Below the pieces are notes generated by a model, which had not been told where the DNA came from, did no database searches, and saw only the letters and a program-made list of their open reading frames with translations. The translations under genes and the position numbers were made by a program. A stretch of 64,000 nt of DNA from Arachis hypogaea (Eukaryota; Streptophyta; Magnoliopsida; Fabales; Fabaceae): assembly GCF_003086295.3 (NCBI RefSeq), contig NC_092051.1, forward strand, positions 70,557,772-70,621,771, in the 5' to 3' direction. Positions 21,113 through 32,806 of the stretch are shown piece by piece (the first letter of the stretch is position 1; every line of letters begins with the position of its first letter).

Positions 21113-22896
21113 TGATGACAAGTCATCTTAGCCTAGTTTCACTAGCATTTTTCTTTTGTTTTCAACTGAATTACGTACTTTATTGAGCCATAAGCAAGCC
21201 AATTGGGTAGATTTTCATGCTTCCTTTGATTTAATCAACCATAGATGAATTAATGCAATTTCATGAGTTTTTATGCTATAATTGTCACATATTATGAAAG
21301 AATGAATATCTCATGATTTTGAGCATAGCTTTGATGTGTTTGGTTTATTAATGATAGGTGAAGAAAGCTTGGAGAAAGGTTGAAGCAAGAAGGAATGGCT
21401 AGGAGGAAGAGAGGACAAAAAAGTTTGAGCAAAAGTTTGCCTCAAACTTTAGCTCAAACTTTTGGAATAAGTGAAAACGAACCAGGGAGCAAAAAGCTTG
21501 ACCAAAAGTTTGCCTCAAACTTTTGTGCAAACTTTTGGGCAAAAAGCTTGAGCAAAAGTTTGCCTCAAACTTTTTGGCAAACTTTTGGCATCACAAATCA
21601 ACACCCTGGAGAGCAAAAGTTTGCGCCAACGTTTGCCTCAAACATTTTGGCAAACGTTGGCGCCATGAACAACACACCCTGGAGAGCAAAAGTTTGTGCC
21701 AACGTTTGCCTCAAACTTTTTGGCAAACGTTGGCGCCATGAGTGTGCATGAGGGGGCCAACGTTTGAGCAAAAGTTTGACCCCAAACTTTGGCTCAAACG
21801 TTGGTAGCAGCAAGAATGGGGTGGCTGATGTGAAAAGTTTGAGTAAAAGTTTGCCTCAAACTTTTACTCAAGCTTTCATGATTCCAAACCCGGTTCACTT
21901 CGGTTCTCTCTCCAACTCCAAGAGCAATCAACCAAGGCCTTTTTCAACCCAATTCCATCAAGAGCAAAGGCCCAATCAAGGCTTGAAGACCATTTGAAGT
22001 GTATAAATAGCTTAGGATTTAAGTTCTTCGGAGAGCTTTTCCTTTTAGTTTTCATAGAGAGTTTTCAGAGAGCTTTTGGTGTGGAATGAATTTTAATTTC
22101 TAAGTCTCGGGGAAGGAGAATTGAATTCCCTTCCTCTTAGTTTTCTTGCTTTCAATTTCAATTACAATTGTCTTGGATCTTGGGTTAGAGAATTGAAGGA
22201 ATTCTGTTTCAATCTCATCCTGAGACCTCTCTGTTTCTTTACTGCACAATTGAATTTAAATTTCTGTTAATTGCTTCTTCATCTACTTTCTCTGCAATTT
22301 ACATTTCCTTTGCAATTGTTCTTGTTGGATCTAGGAAGGCATTGAGATCTAGACTTGGTTATCTAGTCTCTTGGGTCCTGAGATCTGAATTATCATTTTA
22401 CATTCTCTGTTTACTGCTTTCAAGCTCATTTACATTTCTGTTTCAAGATCCGATTCAATCCAATTCATCTTCCACTCTTATGTTTGTTGAATTTTACTTT
22501 TTCTTGTTTAATTTCTGCAAATCCAATTCCCAATTCCCTTTACAATTCAAGCCATTTGCATTTCTTGCACTTTAAGATTCTGCAATTTACATTTCTTGTG
22601 TTCTAAGTTTCTGCCATTTAATTTCTTGTTCTTTAAGATTCAGCACTTTAAATTTCAGTTCTCTTTAATTTCATGCAATTTACCCCATTCCCTTTACTTT
22701 CTATGCAATTTAAATTCTGCAAATCACAAATCTCTCAACCAAATCTTGATTTGCTTGACTAAATCAACCACTAAACTAAAATTGCTCAATCCTTCAATCC
22801 CTGTGGGATCGACCTCACTCCCGTGAGTTATTATTACTTGATGCGACCCGGTGCACTTGCCGGTGAGTTTTGTGTCGGATCGTTTTCCGCACATCA
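21113..22896 (+). repeat. 3' LTR of element F
   Basis: 1784 bp, TGATGACAAG ... CGCACATCA, followed by the target duplication TAGTT. Differences from the 5' LTR are given at that entry. Confidence 0.95.
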
Positions 22897-22928
22897 TAGT
22901 TCACCAAGATAAAGATTTCCAGAGATGG

Positions 22929-22969
22929 CGACCTCCCCACACTTAAATAATAGCATCGTCCTCGATGCT
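22929..22969 (-). promoter_or_regulatory. Internal hairpin and purine tract after env-like ORF (P)
   Basis: Minus strand: AGCATCG-AGGA-CGATGCT (22969-22952, 7-bp perfect stem), then ATTATT and TAAGTGTGGGGAGGTCG (22945-22929). Compared with the 3' hairpin AGCATG-AGGA-CATGCT the stem has changed on both sides and still pairs. Confidence 0.75.
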
Positions 22970-24373
22970 CAATCAAACAGGGTGTGAAGAAGTGTCATCT
23001 CCGAAAGGATGTGCTGCTGGAGTCTCTGTGGGCTCTGGTAGTGATAGTGGCTGAGGCTCTGCCTGTATCGGTGCCTGTGGGTCTGATGGCTGTGTCTGCG
23101 GAGGCTCCTCATGCTGGGTATCTGCCTACTGGGATGCTGCCTACTGGTGCTCTGGACGTGCCTCCTCCTCATGATCATCCGCCTCCTCCTCAGATGCCTC
23201 TGATGGTGTGTCAGGCTCAGAGGAGATGTCAGGGTTGCCTAACCGGATCAACAGCTTCAAATGCTCATAACGCTGCTTGTCGCGGCACTCCATCCAATCC
23301 AGGCACGTGAAGAGTCGGTGCACTAGGTGGTAGATAGGCTCGTGAGCAGGTGGGGATGCTGTGGTGGTGGCTGGGGCAGCGGATGCTGAAGGGGTAGCAG
23401 AAGAGGTGGCTTCATCAGCAGAGGTAGTGAGAAAGGGTGGTATGTAGCCCAAAGCCTGGAACTTCCTGCCATGTGGAATAATCTTCTTGCAGTCGGTGGC
23501 AGGTGGCTTCTCATCTGCAAGCTACCAGGGCACCTTAGCTCGGCGGCCCAGCTGAGTAATCAAATAGGGGAAGGGCAGAGTGCCTCGGACATGGACCCTG
23601 GACATATAGTACCAGATAAATCGGGGAAGGTAGAGGTCCTTGCCTTGCATCACGCACCAGATAAGTGTAATCATGGCAGCGGGCACTTCAGTCTCATGAG
23701 TGCTCAGCATCACAAAGTTGCTCAGAATTTGCTACCAGACCCGAGCGTCATCATTCAGGTAGATGATTTTGATGCCCTTCGGAGTGGTTGTTGTCTTGCT
23801 CATCACCCATGGGACAGTAGGATCAAGAGCTATAGTGCGCTTTATTGCATCCCAATCAAACCTCATAAATCTCATATCCTCCTCAGCCTGTTGGTAACCA
23901 TCTGGTTTATCTGATTTAGGCTGGAGGGTGAGGATGTCTTCAATTGCTTCCTCAGTAACTAGAATGCTTCCCTTTGAGCTGTACTGCATCCAGGGTCGTC
24001 TTAAAATAGTTGCAGTAAAATTCTCTGACCCAGGATCCATTGACTTCAGTCAAGTTCCTCTCCAAGAAGAACCAGCCTCTCTATTTTACCTGTTCTATAG
24101 TGTACTGTTGTAGTTCAGCTGTAATTTTGAGGGTCTTCTCCAGGTATAGGTTCCTTGAAGTTGCAAAGACCGGATACTTCAGTTCACAGTATTGGTTTGC
24201 AAACTTGACTGGGTCGGTGGCAGGCACTAACTGATCAGCTTTTTCCTGCGGGGTAAAGTTCTTCTCCCGCCAGAAATCATCATGGAGGATATCCAAAATA
24301 GTGGTGGAGGATTCTCCTCTTTTTCTTTTGCCTGTGCCTGTTTGGCTTTTCCTTTGCCTTTTGGGTCGGACAT
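22970..24373 (-). pseudogene. Env-like ORF of element P, broken
   Basis: Minus strand from ATG at 24373, directly after TTTTCAGG. It begins with a Lys-rich segment (MSDPKGKGKAKQAQAKEKE), then shifts frame after about 26 codons: DILHDDFWREKNFTPQEKAD (24296-24081), TATILRRPWMQYSSKGSILV (24040-23732), then 23713-23522 and a tail with WMECRDKQRYEHLKLLI and an acidic SEEEADDHEEEARPEH stretch (23452-23141). The order and motifs match the env-like ORFs of D and E (PF20167-type, YE..RN/RY motif). At least three frame changes are needed. No signal peptide or membrane segment is seen. Confidence 0.7.
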
Positions 24374-24374
24374 C

Positions 24375-25430
24375 CTGAAAAGTAGAGGTTTCAGGATACA
24401 GTTTATTAAACTAAAGCAACAAAGCAGGTAAGCAAATAGTATTTGAGTAGTATAAGCATAGAGGGGGCAAAAGAGTAATAAAATAGCAATATAAGCATGA
24501 AGTGAGTTAGATAGATGTAGGATTTTGGACTGTATGCAAAGCTAAAAGTCAAAGAATTGAAATAAAAATCACAATCCAAGATCTATGATATGCGAAATAT
24601 TTGTTTATTAGGAACAACAATAATCATGCTTTGAAATGGGTTGAAAGTAGTTAGGTGAAAACTAAAAGAGAGTTAGGAAGTTAATGCAGTTAAGAGTTAA
24701 AAAATGAAGTTAAAGTAAGTGACATGGTGTTGTAGTTTCTAATTAACAGAAATTGCACAAACTTGAAGATAAAGCAACTCACATTCAAGCAAAGATTGCA
24801 GTTTATTGATGATAAATATGTAAATAAAAGAATTGTAAAATGAATGAAATCATTAATAATGCTATTTAACTAATAAGGGAACCTGAAAGAGTAAGAATGC
24901 TGGCCCATCCTTCAATGAATTGGCTTGGTTGAAACCAATTAGTGCAGAATTCAAAAGTACCAAGGCTAATTCATGAATGGGAGTTGAGTGAAACAATTTT
25001 TGTGGAAAAAAATCGGGCAGCATTCCGGCTGTAAATTGGACTTTCTCGGGTAATAAACAGTAACAGAAATCAGTTCATATGATATTAAAGTAGTGCAGAA
25101 AAGAGTAACAAATAGCAAGGCACATGAATTCAGAATAGACACACTCAATCTGCAGTAAGGAATGCAATTAAAATCAAAACAACATTAAACAGTAATGAAC
25201 AGCATATTAGCAGCATCGACAGCAAAGCAATTTCAGAAGTGCAAAACAGATAAAGCAAGCAGCAAGAACGGCACAATTATCAGGCCTAAGTCCACTAACC
25301 ACATCCTAGCTACCTAACCACCTAAAATCCACTACAAACATGCATCTCTAACTATCCTAGTTTGAACAGAATTTGAAAAATGTGTAAACTAACTACTTGG
25401 AACGGGATAGGAATCGGAGTGCAGTGGAAC
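24375..25430 (-). other. Putative intron before env-like ORF (P)
   Basis: 1056 bp on the minus strand, from CCAG|GTTCCAC (25430) to CTTTTCAG|GATG (24375). No credible ORF. Boundary pattern equals those in D and E. Confidence 0.5.
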
Positions 25431-25870
25431 CTGGCGTGTGCAGTAGCAGAAATTGAACGCAGAGAGAGGGTGGTGGTGTGGTGGTGCTGGTGAGCGACAC
25501 GGCGGTGATGGGAGGCGACACGGCGGCGCTAGGAGTGCGGGCGGTGGTTCGGGTGGGGGCAGGGGGTGAAAGAGGGGGAAGAAGAGAGGGGAGGGGGGCG
25601 AGGAGGGGGTGACGTTGGGGGGTGGTGGCCGGCAAAAGGGTGGTGGCGGTGGGTAGTTTGGCCGCGTAGAGGGAGGGAGGGGTGAGAAAAGGGGGGAAGA
25701 GGAAGAGAGAGGGGGAAAGAGAAGGGAGGGGGCGAGGGTGGTGGCGTAGGATGGCGGGGCAGTGGCGCGGCGGCTGGTCGGCGGTGGTGGTTGCAGAGGG
25801 GAAGAGGAGAGGATGGTGAGGGAAGGGGAGAAGAGAAGAAGGAGAGTGACGCTGGGTTAGGGTTTCCGCG
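25431..25870 (-). promoter_or_regulatory. Pyrimidine/proline-codon-rich leader (P)
   Basis: On the minus strand a C/T-rich tract with many CCACC and CTCTTCC words. It gives long Pro/Ser-rich open frames (25529-26014, 25393-25635), which I treat as composition artefacts. It lies between the cassette and the putative intron, as in D and E. Confidence 0.45.
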
Positions 25871-25892
25871 TTGGCGGTTAAGTGGATTCAAA

Positions 25893-26312
25893 TCCACGCA
25901 GACGCGTGGGTCACGCGAAAGCGTGGATGAGGTGGAAGTGCAACGACGCGAAAATGTCATGCACACGAACGCGTGAACAAGGGATAGTGAAAATGACGCG
26001 TACGCGTGAAGCACGCGTACACGTCGACTAGAATTGTGCTAAACTCACAAATCCAGCGTCATTTTGGCGTAACTCTCTGTTTCAATTAAGGGGGCAATAA
26101 TTGTCACGTGACGCGTACGCGTCGCCCACGCTTACGCGTGGTTTGTGTGAAGTGAAGGTGACGCGTACGCGTCATTGATGCGCGCGCGTGGCCCAAATTA
26201 TGCCTAACGCATACCAGCCGCACGATTCCAGCCCAACTTTCTGGGCGTTGGATTGTGACGTCGATTTTGAGTCGACACCCACGCGTGGCCCATGCGCACG
26301 CATGGTTTGGGA
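25893..26312 (-). repeat. CpG-rich palindrome cassette, internal copy in P
   Basis: Words ACGCGTACGCGT, CACGCGTACACGTCG and related, separated by 15-60 bp of ordinary sequence. It is the same style as the cassette in the P LTRs (14190-14385, 29280-29480), so it is present in both U3 and internal region. Confidence 0.8.
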
Positions 26313-26460
26313 TCTCTCTTTTTTTTTTGGATGCAGAATTCTATATGTAGAATGCAAAATACAGATGCTAATGCGGATGTTATGAATTCTAAGAAAAATA
26401 GAATAATTAAAATAGGAATAAAGCAAAACAAAATTGAACAAATACTGAAAAAGAGCGATC

Positions 26461-26485
26461 ATACCATGGTGGGTTGTCTCCCACC
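26461..26485 (-). promoter_or_regulatory. Perfect stem-loop and GT donor-like site after ORF X (P)
   Basis: Minus strand GGTGGG-AGACAA-CCCACC (26485-26468), then ATG|GTATGA (GT at 26464-26463). It lies about 50 bases after the ORF X stop. Confidence 0.75.
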
Positions 26486-26534
26486 TAGCACTTTTAGTTA
26501 AAGTCCTTAAGTTGGACATTTGATGAGCTCCTTG

Positions 26535-28189
26535 TTATGGTGGCTTGTGTTTGAATTCATCCTGAAATCTCGACCAATGTTTGGAATTCCAATAGCCTCC
26601 GGGGTCCCAAACGAGGCACGTAAAGCCTTCGAATAAGTTCAAACATGTTTTCAGGCTCCCGGAGTGTTGAATATCAGAATAGATTCCAGGATCCCAAACC
26701 TTGCTTTTGTACCCATCTTTGTCTTGATCTACATTTTTCCAGCCGGGCGGTACGGAATTTGTATTCTCACCAAGATGACCAAACATCTTCCAAGACCCAG
26801 TCAATCAGACTCTGTACCAATCCTTGCACCTCAAATTGAAGCGTGGAGCCTTATTGAATCTTGCATAACAACTTTGATTACGAACCATTTCCCTCTTAAT
26901 CTTAAAGCCGCAAAGAGCTCTAAGCTGGCCATCTGTTTCAAGGAAACCATATTCAAGTGGAAATTTAAAGATAAAGGCTAAGGATTTTACCCACTTGAAG
27001 TTTGTATTGGGCGATAATGGCCTTGGGAGAGGTATTTCCAGTGGTTCTTCAAGCTCCACTTCTTTGTACTCCTTTGTGAATTCTTCTAATTCCTAACAAA
27101 CCTCGTCAACTACAACCACGTCTTGATCAAAGTCTTCAATATCTTCCTCATTACTCAAGTCATAAGTTGGAGGTTGAGAAAAGTCTACCTCCACATCATC
27201 TTCGTATTCACTTGGGGAAGATTCTTCAATCTCAAAGAAGTCACTTGTGGATGCAAGTTCATTACTAGGAGAGCTGAATTCATAGTTATCATTACCAAGA
27301 AAACTCCCTTCTTGATCTGTTTTGTCTAGTTCTTCATAAGATACATGCTTTGGGGGTTGTGCACTACCCTCCTTAGCATCAATTGCAAATTTCTTGGCGG
27401 AATTCTCCACAATTTTTTATTCCCATGGAGGTTTAGCATCTCCTAAGTCTTCAACCAATTCTTCTTCTTTGATAATTTTAGCTTCCTCCACTTGTTCCAG
27501 TACAAAGTCATGCTCCTTACTGTCCACCAGAGTTTCTAGTATCTCCTTCATGCTACGTTCTTCGTTGGGTTATCCACATGAAGCCATGGGGTTCCTTGAG
27601 TGTCCGAACGTCGAGAAGCTAATTGATTTATCGCTTGCTCTAGTTGGTGAAGAGTTGCATGAAATTTTTTCACTGTTTTCTTGAGACGCTCATGTGATTC
27701 TTGGGTCGATGGATATGGACATGGTTCATATGGAAGTGGTGGTTCTTGGGAGTAATTGGATTGGAATTGGAGTGGGTAAGGGTGAGGGTTATATGGAGGT
27801 GAATGGCGGTAGGTGGCTTGTGAGTGTGGTGGTTCAAAGCTATGTTGAGGAGGTGGTTCATAGGCATATGATAGGGCTTGTTGGTAACTACAAGGGGGTC
27901 CACCATATCTATCATCTTGGTACGCACATCGGAATGGCTCTTGACCATAGTATACTGGTGGGTGTTGGCTGCCACGAAAGGGTCCACCATAACTATTGTC
28001 TTGGCATGCATTGTATAATGGTCATTGTCCATGGTACTTTGGAAGGTGTTGCTACCTAAAGGGTTGATCAGATCCTCATGGCTTCTTCCATCTGTGATTG
28101 TTTCGACCTTGATGCATGTTTCTGTTATAGCTTCCATTCCTTTCAACAACATTAGAACCAAACTCAGAGCGACGGGGGTGAGAACTCAT
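26535..28189 (-). pseudogene. ORF X of element P, broken
   Basis: Minus strand from ATG at 28189 (MSSHPRRSEFGSNVVERNGS), which meets a TGA within about 40 codons. Readable pieces then appear in shifted frames: 27410-27093 (acidic, with EVDFSQPPTYDLSNEED), 27059-26805 (FLETDGQLRALCGF, KREMVRNQSCYARF) and 26804-26535 (WDPGIYSDIQHSG, WDPGGYWNSKHW, FKHKPP end). The first part (28161-27670) is rich in Tyr/Pro/His codons and its frame is uncertain. It matches the intact ORF X of D in the last 150 residues or so, but is longer at the N-terminus. No known domain recognised. Confidence 0.7.
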
Positions 28190-28260
28190 GGTATCTAATA
28201 AAAATTAAAAACAAAAATAAAAACATTACAATAACCAATAATAAGGCACACAGTTGCAAA

Positions 28261-28278
28261 TCCCTGGCAACGGCGCCA
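28261..28278 (-). promoter_or_regulatory. Primer-binding site of P, tRNA-Asp type
   Basis: Minus strand TGGCGCCGTTGCCAGGGA, three bases inside the LTR end; one mismatch to the complement of tRNA-Asp. Confidence 0.85.
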
Positions 28279-28281
28279 TTT

Positions 28282-29778
28282 TGACGAACTGGATTTTCTG
28301 CTAGTAAAGAATTTTTATAAGAATAATCGCGTTGTAAGTATAGTTTCTAAACCGATAGAGAATCCTTTCGTACAAAAGTTTTGGTTGTCACTTAAGCAAG
28401 CCCAATAAAAATAATAAACCGAAGTATTTAAACCTCGGGTCGTCTCTCAAGGAATTGTAGGGAGGTGTGTTTATTATTGGTTATGGAAAAAGATATAATT
28501 TTTGGGTTTTTGAAATAGGGAACAAGTAATTTAAATGGCAAGAAAGATAAATTAATAATTAGAAGATCTCTTGGCAAGGTATCAGAACTGGAAATCCCAT
28601 CCTAGTTATCCTTATCAGGTGTGATGAGAATTGTTTATTTCTCCCACTTAGTTAACCCTTACTAAATAAAGGAAAGTCAAGTGGACTAATCAACTTGATT
28701 CCTCAAGTCCTAGTCAACTCCTGTGGAAAGACTAGCTTTAGAGGGATCCAAATCAATCAGCAATTCTAATTTTTAATCAACTGCTGAGTTTGGTAACTTA
28801 AGTGTCACCAATTACTTAACCAAAGCCAAAAGGGGAAAAATCCAAATTATTTATATCATAAATAAAAGAAAGCAAAAGAAAATCATAAATCTGAAATACC
28901 TCAAATTATATTAAATAGAATATTCAAATCTAACATGAGAAGGTTCATAAGCCAATTTGGCAACATAAGTAATTAACAAGTAAAGGCATTAGAATAACTA
29001 AAAGTAGAAGAGAAACATAAATTAAAGGAACATTGAACCTGGAATTGAGAGGAAAATAACCATAAAATTAGAGAAATCTTAATCCTAAAACCTAAGAGAG
29101 AGGAGAGAACCTATCTCTCTAGAGAACTACATCTAAAACCTAAAATTGTATATTTTTAATGAATGATTCATGAATGATTTAATTCCCCCATTCTCTAGCC
29201 TCTATTCTGTATTTCTGGGCTTGGATCTGGGCCGAAAAGGGGCCCAGAAATCACTGAGGGCATTTTCTGCAGATTTCTGCACGTGGCATCCGTCACGCGT
29301 ACGCGTGGGTCACGCGTGCGCGTCATTTGGGAGTTTTCCTTATCACGCATACGCGTTAGTTACGCGTGCACGTCAATTGAAGATTTTCCTTTTCACGCGT
29401 ACGCGTCAATCACGCTTACGCATCACTCGTGCTCTGTGCTAGGCGCGCGTCCGCGTCGTCCATGCGTGCGCGTCACTGCCATTTTCTTCAAAACTCTATT
29501 TTTGTGCGTTCCTTCCATTTTTGCGTGTTTCCTTTCTATCCTCTAAGAAATTCCTGCCCTATAAAGCCTGAAAATACTCAACACACGGATCACGGCATCG
29601 AATGGTAGTAAAGGATAATTAAAATTAACATTTTTAAGGCATAGGAAACATGTTTTCACATATATCATAGAATAAGAAAGGAATTGTCAAATCATGCAAT
29701 TCATATGAATAAGTGGGTGAAGAGTTGATAAAAACACTCAATTGAGCACAAGATAAATCATAAAATAGTGGTTTATCA
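28282..29778 (-). repeat. 5' LTR of element P
   Basis: 1497 bp on the minus strand, TGATAAACCACTATTTTATG ... CAGTTCGTCA. CpG cassette at 29280-29480. The U5 part has AATACTTCGGTTTATTATTT and ACTATACTTACAACGCG, typical of this group. Confidence 0.85.
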
Positions 29779-30030
29779 TTCCCACTTCTCCTATCATGCA
29801 TTCTTGTAAGTGCCTAATTTTGATGACTTGAATCAATTCTTTAGATTTTGTTGCATTGAATTTGCTTAGCCCTATACATATATGCTTGCTTGGAATTTGA
29901 TTGTTTGTTTTCACCAAATCAATAGGACACTATAGATAGATAGATATATATAGTATATACATACTTGCATGCATATAGATAGTTGCATTTAATAAGTTGA
30001 TTACCCGTTTGATCATTCTCCTTCTTTATT
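29779..30030 (+). other. 3' untranslated region of D, right part
   Basis: Continuation of D after the P insertion. No ORF; a GATA-rich run at 29935-29955. Confidence 0.7.
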
Positions 30031-30062
30031 TAGCATGAGGACATGCTATTGTTTAAGTGTGG
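30031..30062 (+). promoter_or_regulatory. Hairpin plus polypurine tract of element D
   Basis: TAGCATG-AGGA-CATGCTA (30031-30048), then TTGTTTAAGTGTGG leading into the LTR. The 3' LTR reads GGATGAGTCC where the 5' LTR reads TGATGAGTCC, so the exact boundary is uncertain by three bases. Confidence 0.75.
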
Positions 30063-31580
30063 GGATGAGTCCATATTTTCCGAGATATTTTGGCTTGATT
30101 TGAATGGATTCTAGCATACGAACTCACACTTAAGCACCAAAATAGCATACTTTTATGTTTGATCCCTATTATGATTCTAAATGTGAAAACATGCGTTTTG
30201 ATGCTTGGATTGGTGATTTTTAGTCCCACTCTTATGTCATTCGATGCCGTGATATGGTTTGTGAGTGATTTCAGACCTTAGAGGCAAGAATGGATGGTCA
30301 AAATTGGGAGAAAGCATGTACAAGGGAGAAACATGAAGAAAACAAGGAAAGCACACACAACGAAGTGTGCGTCCGCACAAGCACCTGTGCGTACGCAAAG
30401 GTCCCTGCACATGATTGCATTAATGAAACATGTGCTGCACGAATTTGGAGGCCTCTTGGCCCATTTTGGAAGTTTGGAATGCTATTTTGGAGTGCTATAT
30501 GAAGGAGAATTCAACACTTATGAAGGGGGATACATTTGGGAACACATTGGAGCACATTTTTACATAGTTGTAGCATAGTAATTAGGAGTAAGAGTAGTGT
30601 AGAGTAGAGTGCTCTCCTAGAGTTTATGTAGTTTTCATGTAGCATTTTATAGCAAGCTTTGATTTTGGATTTTGCTTCTTTAATTGTAAGTACTCTCAAT
30701 TTCCTCTTTAATTAAAGCACTTTTACCTTCATTTCCTTTTGGTTCAAGTTACTTTTTTCATATTACAATTTTGTGTTTCTTGAAGTTTTGATCAATGAAT
30801 TTTATGTTTCATCCTTCTTTTATGTTTGATTGCTTGTTTACATTTGGTTTTGTTGATAGTTGGTTATAGTTTTCCATTTTACTTTGCAATTTCCCATACT
30901 TTACTTTTATGCACACAAGGTGTTTGTGAAAATGCCAACTTTAAGTTTTGAGTAGCTTTTCCCACCTTGGCTTGAGGTTTGAGTTCCTAGGATACTAGAG
31001 TCATAATGTCTGACATTTAGTGGTAATTCTTGGGTAGTTAGTTGACTCTTGTTTCCATTGACGTTAGCCTTTTATCAACTAGTTTGGTAAGTTGGTTAGG
31101 ACTTATGGATTAAGGTCAACTATGCTTGCTTGACTTACTCCTCGATGGTTGGAGTTAATTAGGCGAGATTGACTCATGATAATTATCATAGTTGTGGTTA
31201 TGGCAATGATAGGATTCCTTAGATACTCTTATTCTCAAGTCAAGGCTCTTTCATTGCATTTATAGCATTTTCACTAGTTTTGATCTTACCTTCTCTTTAC
31301 TTTGTTTACAATTTTCCACATCCCTTAGTTCTCTCATTGCTTAGTTCTTTTAAACTTTCAGTTCTTGCTTGAAAACCCCCTTTGCCCTCGCAACTGAAAG
31401 TGTAGAACACTTTGATTGCATTCTTAGGGAGAACAACCCGGGAGCTAAATACTCTCGGTTTATATATTTGATTTGAATTTGAATATTTGATTTGGGTGTT
31501 AATTGTCAGTCTAGACTATACTTTCAATGATGGAATTCTATTTTGTGAAAATCTAGATCGACGATAAATGCCTAACATCA
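30063..31580 (+). repeat. 3' LTR of element D
   Basis: 1518 bp, collinear with 6254-7826 and ending CTAACATCA. It lacks about 60 bp of the cassette present at 6585-6645. Confidence 0.9.
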
Positions 31581-32801
31581 GGAATCAGAAGGAGTTGGAT
31601 TATGTAAATCTTGAATGATTATATGTCATAAATGCTTGGATATTAAGTAGAAATAGGGATAGGAATCGAGTTGAGAGTCGGAGTTGCTTTGTCTTTCTGA
31701 ATGTACTCTGGTATTACTGTTTTCCTTGTTTGTGAATGATCTTCTTCTATGGCAGGCTATAAGTGATCAAAGCCATTGCCCGGAAATCGGCTGAACTGGT
31801 GTCTCGAGAAGTCCCCAACGAAGTCATGGATTAACCGTCTGAGAGATGTATAAACATAGCTGTTGGTCCGTGCTTTTTGGCCAAGTATTCACACGAACCC
31901 AAGTAAACGTGGGTGTTTGTCAGGTACGTTCATCTTAATGTGATGAACAGAGCTAATTGGTTAGATCATCCTGTTCACCATGATGAAGATCGGATTATAC
32001 ATCTTAGAGATAGATCAAACACGGATCGAAGAAGAAACAATAATACTTTTATTCATTCATAGGACTCAGCAGGCCTCCTCCCCTCAACCTAGGAGGTTTA
32101 GAAATCCATACTGAAGTAAAAACAATGCTAAAAACGTGTATGGTGCTGAATGGAATCAAAAAACCCTGAATTACATAAATAAAATCCCTTAAATACTAAA
32201 TAGATGACTAGTAAGGGTAAAACAGTCTATTTAGTGTTAAAATTCACTTCTGGGGCCCACTTGGTGAGTGTTTGGGCTGAGATTTGATGAGACCCACGTG
32301 CTATGAGGCTCCTTGGGTGTGGAATGCTAGCTGGGGGGGGTTCTCTCGGGCGTTTGTATATTGATCTCTGCTCTTTTGGGCGCTGGACGCCTGGAGGGGG
32401 GCAAGAAGCTGGCGTTGGACGCCGATTTTGGGCATTCTAATCCGAAACAAAGTATGTATTGTTATATATTTCTGGAAAGCTCTAGAGGTCAGCTTTCCAT
32501 AGCCATTGAGAGTATTCCATTTGGACATTTGTAGCTCCAGAAAAGCTCTTCCAAATGCAGGCATGTCAGATATGGACAACATCTGCAGTGCTTTCTCTAT
32601 CTCTGAATCAGACTTCTGCTCCAGCTCCTCAATTTCAACCAGAAAATACCTAAAATTGCACAAAAACACAAAAACTTATAGTAGAATCCAAAATTGTGAT
32701 TTTAACACTAAAATCTATAAAAACTCAATAAAAACTAAGCAAAAACTACTAAAAACTATATGAATGTGATGCCAAAAAGCGTATAAAATATCCGCTCATC
32801 A
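31581..32801 (-). repeat. Solo S-type LTR, part 2 (U3-R)
   Basis: Minus strand from 32801: TGATGAGCGGATATTTTATA, the same start as the S LTR at 33247. CGTCCAACGCC-type repeats lie at 32340-32440. The right flank ACGTT (32802-32806) equals 6088-6092. Confidence 0.85.
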
Positions 32802-32806
32802 ACGTT

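Larger units (their letters stand above)
16325..22896 (+). mobile_element. Gag-only LTR retrotransposon F, complete
   Basis: LTRs at 16325-18174 (1850 bp) and 21113-22896 (1784 bp) with a perfect target duplication TAGTT (16320-16324 and 22897-22901). Internal part of 2938 bp: primer site, one intact gag, no pol or env. LTRs are nearly identical apart from indels, so this is the youngest insertion in the left stack. The design fits the non-autonomous Ty3 partners described for peanut; a name cannot be given without comparison. Confidence 0.95.
13840..29778 (-). mobile_element. Non-autonomous LTR retrotransposon P (minus strand, interrupted by F)
   Basis: 5' LTR at 28282-29778, primer site at 28261-28278, broken ORF X, cassette, leader, broken env-like ORF, polypurine tract at 14679-14687 and 3' LTR at 13840-14678, all on the minus strand. 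It has no gag-pol. It lies in the 3' untranslated part of D. The flanks (CTTAC left, TTCCC right) do not make a clean target duplication, and the two LTRs differ strongly at their U5 ends, so the ends may have been altered after insertion. Confidence 0.85.
6254..31580 (+). mobile_element. Non-autonomous LTR retrotransposon D (interrupted by element P)
   Basis: LTRs at 6254-7826 and 30063-31580, primer site at 7831, ORF X at 8120, env-like pseudogene at 11291, and polypurine tract before 30063. No gag, protease, polymerase or integrase lies between primer site and env-like ORF, so it needs another element for copying. Flanks are AGAAT (6249-6253) and GGAAT (31581-31585), a target duplication with one change. 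Its 3' untranslated part is split by P (13840-29778); D without the insert is about 9.4 kb. Confidence 0.9.

Noticed and set aside
25393..26014. Pro/Ser-rich ORFs on the minus strand
   Set aside because: C/T-rich leader of element P; frame-independent openness, not matched by comparable proteins in D or E.
27694..28059. 121-codon plus-strand ORF rich in Val, Gly, His and Met
   Set aside because: Antisense shadow of the broken ORF X of element P.
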